64,000 bases of DNA, taken from assembly GCF_022869805.1 (NCBI RefSeq), contig NZ_CP094974.1, positions 2,852,001 to 2,916,000 of the forward strand. The letters run 5' to 3'. The notes under the pieces are model-generated. The model saw nothing but the letters and a program-made list of their open reading frames with translations, had not been told where the DNA came from and did not search any database. Made by a program: the position numbers and the translations under genes. Shown piece by piece: positions 8,893 through 16,925 of the stretch. Numbering within the stretch: position 1 is the stretch's first letter; each line of letters starts with the position of its first letter. Source of the DNA: Halosolutus halophilus. GTDB taxonomy: Archaea; Halobacteriota; Halobacteria; Halobacteriales; Natrialbaceae.

Positions 8893-8907
8893 AATAGGTA
8901 TTTTACG
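8893..8907 (+). promoter_or_regulatory. TATA-box region of the RDD gene
   Basis: The element aggtattttacg lies in a locally AT-rich patch about 30 bases before ATG 8935, the spacing expected for a TATA box of a leaderless or short-leader haloarchaeal transcript. Confidence 0.45.
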
Positions 8908-8934
8908 TCTGGATTAACCAGTCGAAATACCGAA

Positions 8935-9375
8935 ATGAGTCGGCGGAACATCGGACGCCACGACTACGCTGGATTGCTCGAACGCGGGATCGCGTGGTTC
9001 GTCGACGGCATCGCGCTTTTCGTCATCGCGATCGTCGTGCTGATCCCGCTTCTCGTGACGAGCGGCGGGCCAGAGAGCGCACGGGGAATCGAGGGGCTGG
9101 CCGCGCTGTTCGGCCTGTTCCTGTCGACCGTGTATTACGCCGGGTCGGAAGCGAAGTGGGGACAGACGCCCGGGAAGATGCTGGTGAGGATTCGCGTCGT
9201 CCGCACCGACGGACGCGGCTGCACGGGCGCGGAGGCGGTGCTCCGCAATATCACGAAGGTGCTCGGCGGCGGCGCGTTTCTATCGGTCATCGTCGCCATC
9301 GTTCTCATTCTGGCGACGGAAGAGAACCAGCGCCTGGGCGACCTCATCGGGGAGACGATCGTCGTCAACGTCTAG
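8935..9375 (+). CDS. RDD-family membrane protein
   Basis: The 146-residue protein carries the RDD signature in degenerate form: RGIAWFVDGIALFVIAIVV (R...D in helix 1), a second hydrophobic helix, then the conserved WGQTPGKMLVRIRVVRTDG loop, and a last helix followed by QRLGDLIGETIVV. RDD proteins are small membrane proteins, some proposed as transporters. The sequence does not define a substrate. Confidence 0.85.
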   Translation: MSRRNIGRHDYAGLLERGIAWFVDGIALFVIAIVVLIPLLVTSGGPESARGIEGLAALFGLFLSTVYYAGSEAKWGQTPGKMLVRIRVVRTDGRGCTGAEAVLRNITKVLGGGAFLSVIVAIVLILATEENQRLGDLIGETIVVNV

Positions 9376-9497
9376 CTCGAATCGGTCGGGAGAACGACCG
9401 ACCGGCGTCGACCGATCGGTCGAAACTCGGCACCACCCCCGAACTCCGGGCCCGTCCCACAGCCACTGTTATGCACCCCCCGCCCGATGTGTCACGT

Positions 9498-9962
9498 ATG
9501 AGCCTTCCCATCGACCCGGCGGCGATCGATCCCGACGAGTACGGCGAGAAACAGGCGGTCCTCGAGATGGACCACGAGGAGGCGATAGAACACGTCCGCG
9601 AGGTGTGTCTCGACGTCGGTTTCGGCATCCCCGTCGAGTTCTCGCCCTCGGAGTTGCTGAACGAGAAAGTCGACGCCGATCGGGACCCGTACTACGTTCT
9701 CGGGGCCTGTAACCCCGCAATCGCCGACAGAGCGCTCGACGAGACGATGCGCATGGGCGGACTCTTCCCGTGTAACGTGATCGTCTGGGAGGAAGAGCCT
9801 GGCCGCCAGCGGGTCTACCACGTCTCGATCATGAAAATCGCCCGCCTGCTCGGCATCGCGCCGGACAACGAGGCGTGGGCGGATATCATCGATACCACCG
9901 GCGAACTCACCGAAGAGACCTTCGCAAAACTCGATTCGGTCGAGACCGAGGTCACGGACTGA
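9498..9962 (+). CDS. DUF302-family protein
   Basis: The 154-residue soluble protein has the DUF302 pattern: DHEEAIEHVREVCLDVGFGI, the strand YYVLGACNPAIADRALD (family consensus LGxCNPxxA), and MGGLFPCNVIVWEE. The domain occurs in many prokaryotes and its biochemical role is unclear. ATG 9498 (MSLPIDPAAID) is chosen because the family domain begins shortly after it; MHPPPD upstream is less likely. Confidence 0.85.
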   Translation: MSLPIDPAAIDPDEYGEKQAVLEMDHEEAIEHVREVCLDVGFGIPVEFSPSELLNEKVDADRDPYYVLGACNPAIADRALDETMRMGGLFPCNVIVWEEEPGRQRVYHVSIMKIARLLGIAPDNEAWADIIDTTGELTEETFAKLDSVETEVTD

Positions 9963-10019
9963 CGGCCCGCGAGGATCGGGACCCGCGATCGGCGTTCGCA
10001 CCTGTTGCCACTGCTACCC

Positions 10020-10030
10020 CGCCTTTTAGG
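10020..10030 (+). promoter_or_regulatory. TATA-like element before the PHP gene
   Basis: The short T-rich element ccttttagg lies about 30 bases before GTG 10056 in otherwise GC-rich sequence, consistent with a basal archaeal promoter. Confidence 0.35.
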
Positions 10031-10055
10031 ACGGCCGACGGCGTACCGGGAACCG

Positions 10056-10835
10056 GTGACACTGCACGCGGACTTTCACGTCCACTCGAACTACTCCGAT
10101 GGACAATCTCTCCCCGAGATGGTCGCGGCAGCCGAACGCGCGGGACTCGACGCCGTCGGGATCACCGATCACTGCAACGTCTCGGCCCGATCGGTGCCGA
10201 TGCAGGCCAAGCGAGAACTCGGGTTCAACCTCGATCTGACGTACGAGCGACGACGAGACGCGCTAGACCGGTTACGAGCGGCGGCCGACGTCTCGATCTA
10301 CGACGGCGTCGAACTCGACTACGATCCTCGGGACGAACCCGAACTCGAGACGTTCGTCGACGAGGCCGGGTTCGATTACACCATCGGTAGCGTTCACGAA
10401 CTCGACGGCGAGTGCATCTTCGACCGATCGTCCTTCGCCGACTGCACCGAGGCCGAACGCCGGACGCTCGTCGACGACTACTACCACAAGATCGTCGCTC
10501 TCCTCGAGTTCGACGCGTTCGACGTCCTCGGCCACGTCGACGCGATCGAGCGAACGCCGGAACTGCGCGGCTACGCGGGCACCGAGCACTACGAGCGCGT
10601 CGCCGACGCCCTCGTCGAGTCGTCGACGGTGCCGGAGATCAACGCCGGGACGGTGACCGTGGAGTACGGGAAGTACCACCCCGCGCCGGAGTTTCTCGAG
10701 GTCCTTCGCGACCGTGACGTTCAGTTCGTCCCCGGCACCGACGCCCACCGGCCCGACGAAGTCCTCGATCGAGTCCCGCTGCTCGCGGACCGGTTCGCCG
10801 AGGTCGGACTCGAGTCGACGTCGCCGGTGGCCTGA
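10056..10835 (+). CDS. PHP-domain phosphoesterase (histidinol-phosphatase-like)
   Basis: The 259-residue protein is a complete PHP domain. It has DFHVHSNYSDG near the N terminus (HxHxxxSDG), GITDHCN, a metal-ligand Glu in DGVELDY, GSVHELD, LGHVDAIER and the terminal GTDAHRP. These are the metal ligands of HisK-type histidinol phosphatases and related polymerase-associated PHP enzymes. Histidinol phosphatase is the most common annotation, but another phosphate-ester substrate is possible. The start is GTG 10056; an upstream ATG in frame (10005) would place the TATA-like element inside the gene. Confidence 0.85.
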   Translation: MTLHADFHVHSNYSDGQSLPEMVAAAERAGLDAVGITDHCNVSARSVPMQAKRELGFNLDLTYERRRDALDRLRAAADVSIYDGVELDYDPRDEPELETFVDEAGFDYTIGSVHELDGECIFDRSSFADCTEAERRTLVDDYYHKIVALLEFDAFDVLGHVDAIERTPELRGYAGTEHYERVADALVESSTVPEINAGTVTVEYGKYHPAPEFLEVLRDRDVQFVPGTDAHRPDEVLDRVPLLADRFAEVGLESTSPVA

Positions 10836-10970
10836 TCCGCCGGTCGCGCCCCACACCGGTGACAGGCGACGGACTCCGAACGGGAACTCGGGATGCCCGG
10901 GGTCGACACTCGCCTCCGGTTAGCACGCCGAAATGTCAACGTTTACGTACGTGAGGGGCGAGATCGGAAT

Positions 10971-12083
10971 ATGGACATTCGAACGACATTTTTCGCCCTC
11001 CTGCTCGTCGCCCTGGGGGCCATCACGATCCTGATGATCGCCCCGCTGTTGCAGTACGTGATGGCCGCCTGCCTCCTCGCGTTCGTGCTCTATCCCGCCC
11101 ACGAGCGACTTCGAGCGCGTATCGGCTCGCGCCCGTCGGCGTTCGTCATCACCGGTTTCGCGGTCGTGGCTGCGGTGGTTCCGACCCTCTACGTTTCGAT
11201 CGTCATTCTCCAGACGACGATTTCGTATCTCGACGGGTTCGACGACACGGTCGTCATCGAATCGCTCAGGGAGGTGGCACTCCAGATCGGCGTCGACGAC
11301 GAGGCGTTCGGCGTGGTACGCGAGCAGGTCATCGCCGAAATCGAGGGCTCGGTCGCGAGCGCCGTCGAAACGGTCCTCCGCGAGATCGTCGGCCTCCTGA
11401 ACGCCAGCATCCGGATGAGCGTCGGCCTGCTGGTCCTCGTGTTCGTCCTCTACTACCTGCTCCTCGACGGGGCCACGTTCGTCGCCTGGCTCGCCGACGT
11501 CATCCCGCTCGAGAACGACATTCGCGACGAGTTGTTCACGGAGGTCGAGACCGTGACCCGGGCCGTGATCCAGAGTCACGTCCTCGTCGCGGTGGTCGAG
11601 GGCCTCCTCGGCGGGTTCGGATTCTACCTGCTCGGCGTGCCAAACGTCGCGCTGTGGACGGTCGTCATGATCGTCGTCTCGTTCTTGCCGGCGATCGGGA
11701 TCTGGCTCGTCTGGGCCCCTGCCGTCGTCTATCTCGTGACCGCGGACGAGTTGGTCGCCGGGCTGGTGCTGCTGGCGTACGGGCTGACCGTCCTGTCGAT
11801 CGTCGACAACTACCTGCGGGCGGTTTTCGTCGATCACGGAACGGGTCTCCACCGTGCCGTCGTCCTCGTCGGCGTCATCGGCGGGATCTACCTGCTCGGC
11901 ATCATGGGGCTGTTCCTCGGTCCGGTCGTTCTCGCCGTGTTCAAGGCCGGGCTCAACGTCTTCAACAAGACGGCCCTTGCGAGTGGCGATCCACAGGTCG
12001 AGCCAACGGCGACACCGGTACCGGACACCGAGAGCAGGACGTCTGATCCGGACGGGGAGAACGCAGCCGCAGTCTCCGAGTAG
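10971..12083 (+). CDS. AI-2E/PerM-family permease (first of two in the window)
   Basis: The 370-residue integral membrane protein shows the PerM/YdiK layout: paired helices at the N terminus, an approximately 100-residue soluble loop, and clustered C-terminal helices. These include FLPAIGIWLVWAPAVVYL and the LxGPxxLAVFKA ending typical of the family. Members export or exchange small molecules; autoinducer-2 export is shown only for a few and should not be assumed here. The acidic tail (about 345-370) is haloarchaea-like. ATG 10971 opens with MDIRTTFFALLLVALG, matching family starts. Confidence 0.87.
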   Translation: MDIRTTFFALLLVALGAITILMIAPLLQYVMAACLLAFVLYPAHERLRARIGSRPSAFVITGFAVVAAVVPTLYVSIVILQTTISYLDGFDDTVVIESLREVALQIGVDDEAFGVVREQVIAEIEGSVASAVETVLREIVGLLNASIRMSVGLLVLVFVLYYLLLDGATFVAWLADVIPLENDIRDELFTEVETVTRAVIQSHVLVAVVEGLLGGFGFYLLGVPNVALWTVVMIVVSFLPAIGIWLVWAPAVVYLVTADELVAGLVLLAYGLTVLSIVDNYLRAVFVDHGTGLHRAVVLVGVIGGIYLLGIMGLFLGPVVLAVFKAGLNVFNKTALASGDPQVEPTATPVPDTESRTSDPDGENAAAVSE

Positions 12084-12089
12084 GTCGCC

Positions 12090-12284
12090 TCAGCCGCGAT
12101 CCTCGATCGTCTCGGGATCGTCGTCGTCCGCGTCTGTCCGCTCCGCGATTCGCCGATCGATGTCGGACTGGAGGACCCCGGAGACGATCGCGAGGGCGGC
12201 GACGACGAAGATCGGGACCCCGACGAGGAGGACGAGCATCGCTAGTACCGCGAGGAACTCGGAACTGACCAGCGCGGGCCACAT
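12090..12284 (-). CDS. Small membrane protein, unknown function
   Basis: The 64-residue-scale protein (from ATG 12284) has one or two hydrophobic helices (EFLAVLAMLVLLVGVPIFVVAALAI, split by a Gly-Val-Pro kink) and a strongly acidic tail ending DDDDPETIEDRG. It converges with the AI-2E gene and lies downstream of the next small membrane gene on the same strand. The family is unknown. Confidence 0.6.
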   Translation of the reverse strand: MWPALVSSEFLAVLAMLVLLVGVPIFVVAALAIVSGVLQSDIDRRIAERTDADDDDPETIEDRG

Positions 12285-12402
12285 ACGACCGCAAACGGGT
12301 TCGACCGGCTTAGGCACCGGGGATCGAAGACGCCGCCCGTATCGAGGTCCCGACGCAGCGGGCTACGTCGACGCCCGGAGACGCCGGCCGGCCGCTCCTC
12401 GA

Positions 12403-12663
12403 TCAGTCCTCGTCGCGGTCGCGATCGGCCTCGAGGTGTTCGATGCGACGTTCGAGGGACGTCACCCGTCGTTCGAGTGCGGCGACGTCGCCGTCGGCCG
12501 GTGCAGGCGCTCCGGTGCCGTCGTCGCCGCCGCGAGTCAGAATCCAGATCACGGCTCCGATACCGACGACCGGAACGAGGACGAAAAGCAGAACGAACAG
12601 GAGGATCAGGAGTTCGGGACCACCGGGCGCACCCGGAACGAAGAGGGGAACGAGCGGAACCAT
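12403..12663 (-). CDS. Small single-pass membrane protein with coiled coil
   Basis: The 86-residue protein starts MVPLVPLFVPGAPGGPELL, continues with a hydrophobic helix of about 25 residues, and ends in a short heptad-like coiled coil (VAALERRVTSLERRIEHLEADRD). The GxPGGPELL start resembles Tat-A-like or other haloarchaeal small membrane proteins, but the TatA hinge (FGxxKLPE) is absent, so I do not call it TatA. The coiled coil suggests oligomerisation. Confidence 0.65.
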   Translation of the reverse strand: MVPLVPLFVPGAPGGPELLILLFVLLFVLVPVVGIGAVIWILTRGGDDGTGAPAPADGDVAALERRVTSLERRIEHLEADRDRDED

Positions 12664-12740
12664 ACTGGCGTTCGAGCACGCGTCACCAAAAGTGTTCACA
12701 CACTGATCCGAATCCGATCGTCGATCCCGACCCCGGCGGG

Positions 12741-14042
12741 CTACCCGTCCCTCGAGAACGCCGAGAGATTTGACTGGACCGCCGCCGCGAGTTCGGACTT
12801 GCGCTGGAGTCGCTGATAGGAGACCGGCAACTGCGTCGCGACCTCCGCTACCGCTCCGTGGAACGTCTCGGCCTCGCCGTACTCGCCCTCGAACGCGTTG
12901 CGCACGCTCTCGCGAACCTGCCAGACGCCGACCGGTGCCCAGTAGTCGTCGCTCACCTCCCGCAACACCAGACACTTCGCCTGTCGGCCGATCGACGCGA
13001 GGTACTCGAGGACGCCGAGTCGGGCGGCGTAGTACGCGCCGGCGGTTTCCTCGACGTAGCTCGATCGGCCCTCGTATCCTTCGCTCGCGCTCGCGAGCCA
13101 GACGTCGTCGCCCGGATCGGGGTTCCAGATACTGCCGGGCGCTTTCATCTCGACGAGTTCGAACTCCCAGTTACCGGGCGCGAGAACGACCCAGTAGCGG
13201 TTCCCCATGTACTCGTTGGCCCAGACCTGGACCTCGTCGATGCTCGACTCGGTCCGGATGCGCCCGCGAAGGAACTGCCCGATCGTGTCGTCGACGGCGG
13301 TGATCGACCACCGCGTCGGCACGAGGCGGCGCTGGTCGGTCTCGCCGAGCGCACCGGCCGAGAGGATCGAGTTGATCTCGTAGACGTCGAAGCCGCGCCG
13401 GTAGAGGTAGGTCATCGCACCCTGGGCCTGCCAGTCGTCGTCCTCTAAGGTCTTCTTGACGGGTCTGGGGACGTGCGGGTTCTCCCGCAACTCGGCGTTC
13501 CGGGCGTTCGCCCGTGGACCGCGGGGCGTCGCGACGTCGGTCCCCGCGTCGAGGCCGAGATCCGGCGCGTCGTCGAGGCCGATCTCCAGATCGACCGGCC
13601 GATCGGCGATCGCGACCTCGCGCTGGACGCCGACGAAGCCGTTCCAGGCGTCGTGAACCGACGGCGTCAGTCTGCTCGCGATGCTCGGCGAGTCGACGTT
13701 CGCGCGTTTGTTCGAGTTCAAAAGCCCAGTTCGGCGCTGCAAGACGTCGTCGATCGCGTACCCCTGCCGGTACCACTCCCCGTCGGTGACGTACTCCTCG
13801 GCCGCCGCCTCGTCGCCGACGGGTGAGAGCAGTCCCACGGGAATGTTGGGGTAGTTCGATCGCCCGACGAAGATCGAGGGTGCGGTCGACCCGACGAGCG
13901 TGTCGCCGCTGACCGCGTCGTCGAACCGTTGCTCGAACTCCGCGAGGTGGTCCGTGATCGCGTACGACTTCTCCTTCGCGAGACGCCGTCGCTCGGCCTC
14001 CTCGTCCGGTTCGAGTTCCTCGATGTAGTCGTCGAGGCGCAT
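12741..14042 (-). CDS. nreA: DNA repair protein NreA
   Basis: The 433-residue protein matches archaeal Nre proteins: TAPSIFVGRSNYPNIPVGLLSP near the N terminus, the SPS...VQREVA region, a central DDWQAQG, and a C-terminal QSNLSAFSRDG. The last is a PCNA-interacting (PIP) motif, Q-x2-L-x2-F. The NreB-type N-terminal zinc finger is absent. In Haloferax volcanii NreA acts with UvrABC in repairing mitomycin C damage in a PCNA-dependent way (established for the family). It is transcribed away from the long intergenic region. Confidence 0.9.
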   Translation of the reverse strand: MRLDDYIEELEPDEEAERRRLAKEKSYAITDHLAEFEQRFDDAVSGDTLVGSTAPSIFVGRSNYPNIPVGLLSPVGDEAAAEEYVTDGEWYRQGYAIDDVLQRRTGLLNSNKRANVDSPSIASRLTPSVHDAWNGFVGVQREVAIADRPVDLEIGLDDAPDLGLDAGTDVATPRGPRANARNAELRENPHVPRPVKKTLEDDDWQAQGAMTYLYRRGFDVYEINSILSAGALGETDQRRLVPTRWSITAVDDTIGQFLRGRIRTESSIDEVQVWANEYMGNRYWVVLAPGNWEFELVEMKAPGSIWNPDPGDDVWLASASEGYEGRSSYVEETAGAYYAARLGVLEYLASIGRQAKCLVLREVSDDYWAPVGVWQVRESVRNAFEGEYGEAETFHGAVAEVATQLPVSYQRLQRKSELAAAVQSNLSAFSRDG

Positions 14043-14327
14043 TCACTGGCTGTAGGAGCGGCCCGGGTTTGAATGTTGAGTTCCGGCCGGCGTCCGCGCC
14101 CGAGACCAGACTCCGGATTTGCCTCTCCTGATTCGCCTTCGAGAACGCTATGTGCATCGACACGTGAGCGAGCCAGCGATCGAAGCGAACCGCTCGATCG
14201 GCGCTCGATCGGACGTTCTGTACGTATCGAGTACGGCACGAAGTCAGAGGCAGAGGTCCGGACGGGCGTTCCACCACCGAACCTCGGTTCGCCATTTCGG
14301 CCGGACCGTAAAGTATCCGGACGCGTA

Positions 14328-14344
14328 TTTTCTGGCTCAGAAAA
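14328..14344. repeat. Perfect inverted repeat (7-base arms, 3-base loop)
   Basis: The sequence TTTTCTG-GCT-CAGAAAA is a perfect palindrome within an AT-richer patch. It could be an operator or a small hairpin; it is about 290 bases from either flanking start codon, which argues against a core-promoter operator. Confidence 0.6.
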
Positions 14345-14378
14345 CGCTGGCGGGCCCGTGAAGTCGGCGCTACCGCTA

Positions 14379-14477
14379 CTCCGGGTTACTGGCTGACGTC
14401 TGCTCCCGGGTTACTGGTTGACGTCTGCTTCCGAGTCACTGGGCAATTTCTGCTTCCGAGTTCCCGGGCGACTTCTG
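14379..14477. repeat. Four imperfect tandem repeats of 24-25 bases
   Basis: Four consecutive units begin at 14379, 14403, 14428 and 14453 and follow the pattern CTYCCGRGTTACTGG-n-TGACGTCTG. Units 1 and 2 are almost identical, while units 3 and 4 have diverged. A fifth partial unit (CTCCCTGG) follows. The array lies in noncoding DNA upstream of the zinc-finger/EF-1 beta operon. Confidence 0.75.
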
Positions 14478-14587
14478 CTCCCTGGTTTCGACGCCCCGCG
14501 GGCCCTGCAGTAGGTCGCGATCGACCCCACCGAGGTCCGATCGCTGCCACCCGTGGCCGTGGTGGTCCACCGAATTCTGCTATCGAG

Positions 14588-14598
14588 TAGTTTAAAAA
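14588..14598 (+). promoter_or_regulatory. TATA box of the zinc-finger/EF-1 beta operon
   Basis: The element agtttaaaaac lies about 28 bases before ATG 14621, which fits a leaderless transcript. A purine-rich GGGAAGAGGTGGGT just before ATG could also act as a ribosome-binding site if transcription starts earlier. Confidence 0.6.
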
Positions 14599-14620
14599 CG
14601 GCGGGCGGGAAGAGGTGGGT

Positions 14621-14800
14621 ATGAGTACGACGGACGACCGCGAGACGCGTTCCTGTGTCTCCTGCGGGATCAACATCGCTGGCACGAACGCCGCCGCGTT
14701 CAAGTGTCCCGACTGCGGGCACCAGATCTACCGCTGTGCCAAGTGCCGCAAGCAGAGCAACCTCTACGAGTGCCCCGACTGCGGATTCACCGGCCCGTAA
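14621..14800 (+). CDS. 59-residue zinc-finger protein (HVO_2753 type)
   Basis: The protein carries four CxxC-type pairs: CVSCG, CPDCGH, CAKCR and CPDCGF, enough for two zinc ribbons. Its sequence ([16 protein letters not shown] and [12 protein letters not shown]) corresponds to the conserved archaeal small zinc-finger family that includes Haloferax volcanii HVO_2753, which has been linked to swarming and biofilm formation. Twelve bases separate its stop from the EF-1 beta start, so the two genes are almost surely one operon, suggesting a translation-related role. Confidence 0.88.
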   Translation: MSTTDDRETRSCVSCGINIAGTNAAAFKCPDCGHQIYRCAKCRKQSNLYECPDCGFTGP

Positions 14801-14812
14801 GGTGTTCGAACG

Positions 14813-15079
14813 ATGGGAAAAGTAGCTGCCAAAATCAAGGTCATGCCGGACAGCCCCGAAATCGACCTGGACGCACTCCAGGAACGCCTCGAGAGTGCCC
14901 TCCCCGAGGGTGCCAAGATCAACGGCGTCGAACGTGAGGAGGTCGCGTTCGGCCTCGTCGCACTCTACCCGACCGTGATCGTCCCGGACGGCGCTGGCGG
15001 CACGGAGACCGTCGAGGAGAACTTCACGGACGTCGAGGGCGTCGAGAGCGTCGGCGTCGAGAACGTCGGCCGGATCTAG
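14813..15079 (+). CDS. ef1b: Translation elongation factor 1 beta (aEF-1B)
   Basis: The 88-residue protein matches archaeal EF-1 beta: [19 protein letters not shown] at the start, [15 protein letters not shown] in the middle, and the final [15 protein letters not shown]. It catalyses GDP/GTP exchange on EF-1 alpha. It is the second gene of the operon with the small zinc-finger protein. Confidence 0.93.
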   Translation: MGKVAAKIKVMPDSPEIDLDALQERLESALPEGAKINGVEREEVAFGLVALYPTVIVPDGAGGTETVEENFTDVEGVESVGVENVGRI

Positions 15080-15154
15080 CGGGAGCCCTTTTTCGCCGAC
15101 TTCGAACAGTTCCGCGAGCGGCGGCGCTCGCGTCAGTTCGTTTCCACGGAGTCT

Positions 15155-15200
15155 ATCGAACCGCGTTCGCGAGGCCGATCGAACCGCGTTCGCGGGACCG
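15155..15200. repeat. Direct tandem duplication of 23 bases
   Basis: ATCGAACCGCGTTCGCG followed by AGGCCG (15155-15177) is repeated immediately as the same 17 bases followed by GGACCG (15178-15200). It lies in noncoding DNA between EF-1 beta and the halocyanin fragment and looks like a recent slippage or unequal-exchange product. Confidence 0.8.
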
Positions 15201-15224
15201 ATCGCGACCGGTGAGCAGGCGCGA

Positions 15225-15473
15225 TCAGTGGTCGTGGTCGTTTCCGTCGTCGTCGTGACCGCCGTCGTGCTCGTGGGACTGCTCCCCGTTCTCGAGGACC
15301 GCACGAACCTCGTCGTTGAACCGTTCGAGCTGTTCGACGGCTTCCGCGGGGAGGTCGTCGTCCGGCGCGGTCAGCCCGGGCTGGTCGGCGGGGTCCGGTC
15401 GGCCGACCACGACGCTCCCGACCATCCCCTCGTCCTCGTGTGGGGTACAGGCGCGAGTATTAATACTGGTCAT
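15225..15473 (-). pseudogene. C-terminal remnant of a halocyanin-like blue copper protein
   Basis: The frame reads ACTPHEDEGMVGSVVVG, which is the end of a plastocyanin/halocyanin domain carrying three of the four type 1 copper ligands (Cys, His, Met as C-x2-H-x4-M). The usual preceding beta strands with the first His ligand and the signal peptide are missing, and no trace of them is found up to the neighbouring gene at 15609. The tail is rich in His and Asp (SHEHDGGHDDDGNDHDH). In-frame ATGs at 15473 or 15536 could still allow a short product, but it could not form a normal copper site. Confidence 0.6.
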
Positions 15474-15608
15474 GATACAGTAGTCGAAATCCGGAGTCAG
15501 CGGCGGTTTCGATCGAAATCCGTCTTCAGAAAACACGTATCACCATTTCGTACGATTACTCGTCGTAATCAGACCCGGGGCCGAGACCGGGACGGCGGTC
15601 ACACCCTT

Positions 15609-16283
15609 CTAGTCGATCGATCGCTTCGATTCGGGATCGACGGCCGCGAGATACTGCTCCAGCAGGTCTGGGAACTCCCGGCCGCGGAGGTAGCGCAGGC
15701 CGAAGTCCTCGGTCCAGTCGATGATGCCCTTGTCCTCGGTGACGACGCCCGCGTCGAGTTCTCGGGCGAGGATCAGGAGGTCGAAGTCCTCGCGGGAGTC
15801 GAGCACACCGGTGCGCATCGCGCCGCGGTACTTGTCCCGCAGGTCCGAGATCACGGCGTCGACTTCGGTCTTGTGCTCGTGCTCGTCGAGCGGTTCGTCG
15901 GCGCTTCGTTCGGCGCGCCGGACCGCCTCCTCCGAGACGCGCAGGCCGCGGTTGACCCGATCGCTCATCTCGTCGACGAACGTGTAGACGACGTTCGCGG
16001 GGATCGAAATCTCGTACCGATCGGGGTGTTTGCGGATGACCCACGTGTTGAGCAGCGCGAACGTCTCGTCGCTGATGCCCCGGTCGGCAAGCATCGTCGT
16101 CAACTCGTCGTGGATCGTCGGCGGCACGTAACAGGAGATACCGAGGTTGAGGCGGGCGTTCGCGATCAACTCGAGCAGTCGGCACACGGCGTCCTCGATC
16201 GACTCGTCGTCCGCCCGGATCTCCTCGGTGATAAACAGCGACGTGTCGAGGACGAACCGCTGTTTGAACGCCTCGCTGGACAT
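15609..16283 (-). CDS. RNA ligase partner protein / HARP-type PIN nuclease
   Basis: The 224-residue protein is a PIN-like domain of the UPF0278/RNA-ligase-partner family: [10 protein letters not shown] at the N terminus, [12 protein letters not shown], and the acidic cluster [22 protein letters not shown]. This family includes HARPs, homologues of the Aquifex protein-only RNase P, which trim tRNA 5' leaders. In Haloferax volcanii the HARP is not the main RNase P. The gene is divergent from the Rnl3-type RNA ligase at 16926, with one unknown gene between, in line with the family's name. Confidence 0.88.
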   Translation of the reverse strand: MSSEAFKQRFVLDTSLFITEEIRADDESIEDAVCRLLELIANARLNLGISCYVPPTIHDELTTMLADRGISDETFALLNTWVIRKHPDRYEISIPANVVYTFVDEMSDRVNRGLRVSEEAVRRAERSADEPLDEHEHKTEVDAVISDLRDKYRGAMRTGVLDSREDFDLLILARELDAGVVTEDKGIIDWTEDFGLRYLRGREFPDLLEQYLAAVDPESKRSID

Positions 16284-16358
16284 GATCGACGATAGGGGCC
16301 GAACCGGGAAATAAGTAGGTCTCGGGCGGCCAGGGTAGCAGCGATCGACGGCGGCTCG

Positions 16359-16799
16359 TTACGGGTCGTCCGTCTGGGGCCCTTTCGCGCCGAGATCGGC
16401 CTCGGAGATCATCTCGGCCCCGGTCGGGGAGAGGTCGACGGTCACGTCGCCGGGAACGGCCTTGCTGATCTCGTCCACGTTGCCGGCGAGCACCGTCAGG
16501 ATGTCCTGCGGATCGACGTAGATGAGCATGTTGCCGTCCTGGCCTTCCGTCACGAGCTGGAGGTCGTTCAGGACGACCTGGTTCTCCTGGATCGACGCGG
16601 AGACGACGGGCAGCGAGGCCGGTTTTCCGGGCTCGTCCTCCCGGACTTTCCGGATGTGAACTGCGTCGAGGTCGATGACCTCCTTGTACTCCTTGATCCG
16701 CTCGGCGCAGTCGACCATGTCGTTGATCACCTGCGTCCGCTTCTCGTTGCCGTGGTCCCCGTCGAGACAGTGCTGGCAGACGCGGAGTTCGATCTGCAT
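16359..16799 (-). CDS. Conserved haloarchaeal protein with N-terminal CxxC
   Basis: The 146-residue protein opens with RVCQHCLDGDHGNEKRTQVINDMV. The CxxC and nearby His could bind metal. The remainder is a mixed alpha/beta acidic domain with VYVDPQDILTVL-like strands (LIYVDPQDILTVLAG). The gene lies between the HARP gene (same strand, downstream) and the divergent RNA ligase, so it may belong to the same RNA-processing transcript. I do not recognise a family. Confidence 0.7.
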   Translation of the reverse strand: MQIELRVCQHCLDGDHGNEKRTQVINDMVDCAERIKEYKEVIDLDAVHIRKVREDEPGKPASLPVVSASIQENQVVLNDLQLVTEGQDGNMLIYVDPQDILTVLAGNVDEISKAVPGDVTVDLSPTGAEMISEADLGAKGPQTDDP

Positions 16800-16925
16800 G
16801 CGGACGAGTAGACACTCGACGCCGATGAGAATTCCGCTTCGCCGATCGGGATGCCGGATCACGGATCTGCGGACCCGCGCCGGTCGGGGCGTGATTCTTC
16901 CGTCGGCGCGGTGTATCTCCGGTCG

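Larger units (their letters stand above)
14043..14620. other. Long intergenic region with tandem repeats and a hairpin
   Basis: No credible gene is seen in these 578 bases: the open frames are Arg/Ser-rich and lack haloarchaeal acidity. The region separates divergent nreA and the zinc-finger/EF-1 beta operon. It contains a perfect inverted repeat at 14328-14344, an array of 25-base repeats at 14379-14477 and the operon's TATA element near 14590. Confidence 0.7.

Noticed and set aside
12403-12663. TatA identity for the small single-pass protein
   Set aside because: The start resembles TatA, but the FG-x2-KLPE hinge and the amphipathic helix are missing.
14411-15304. A 297-residue minus-strand open frame opposite the zinc-finger/EF-1 beta operon
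   Set aside because: It is antisense to two well supported genes and lacks any recognisable domain. High-GC haloarchaeal DNA produces such frames routinely.
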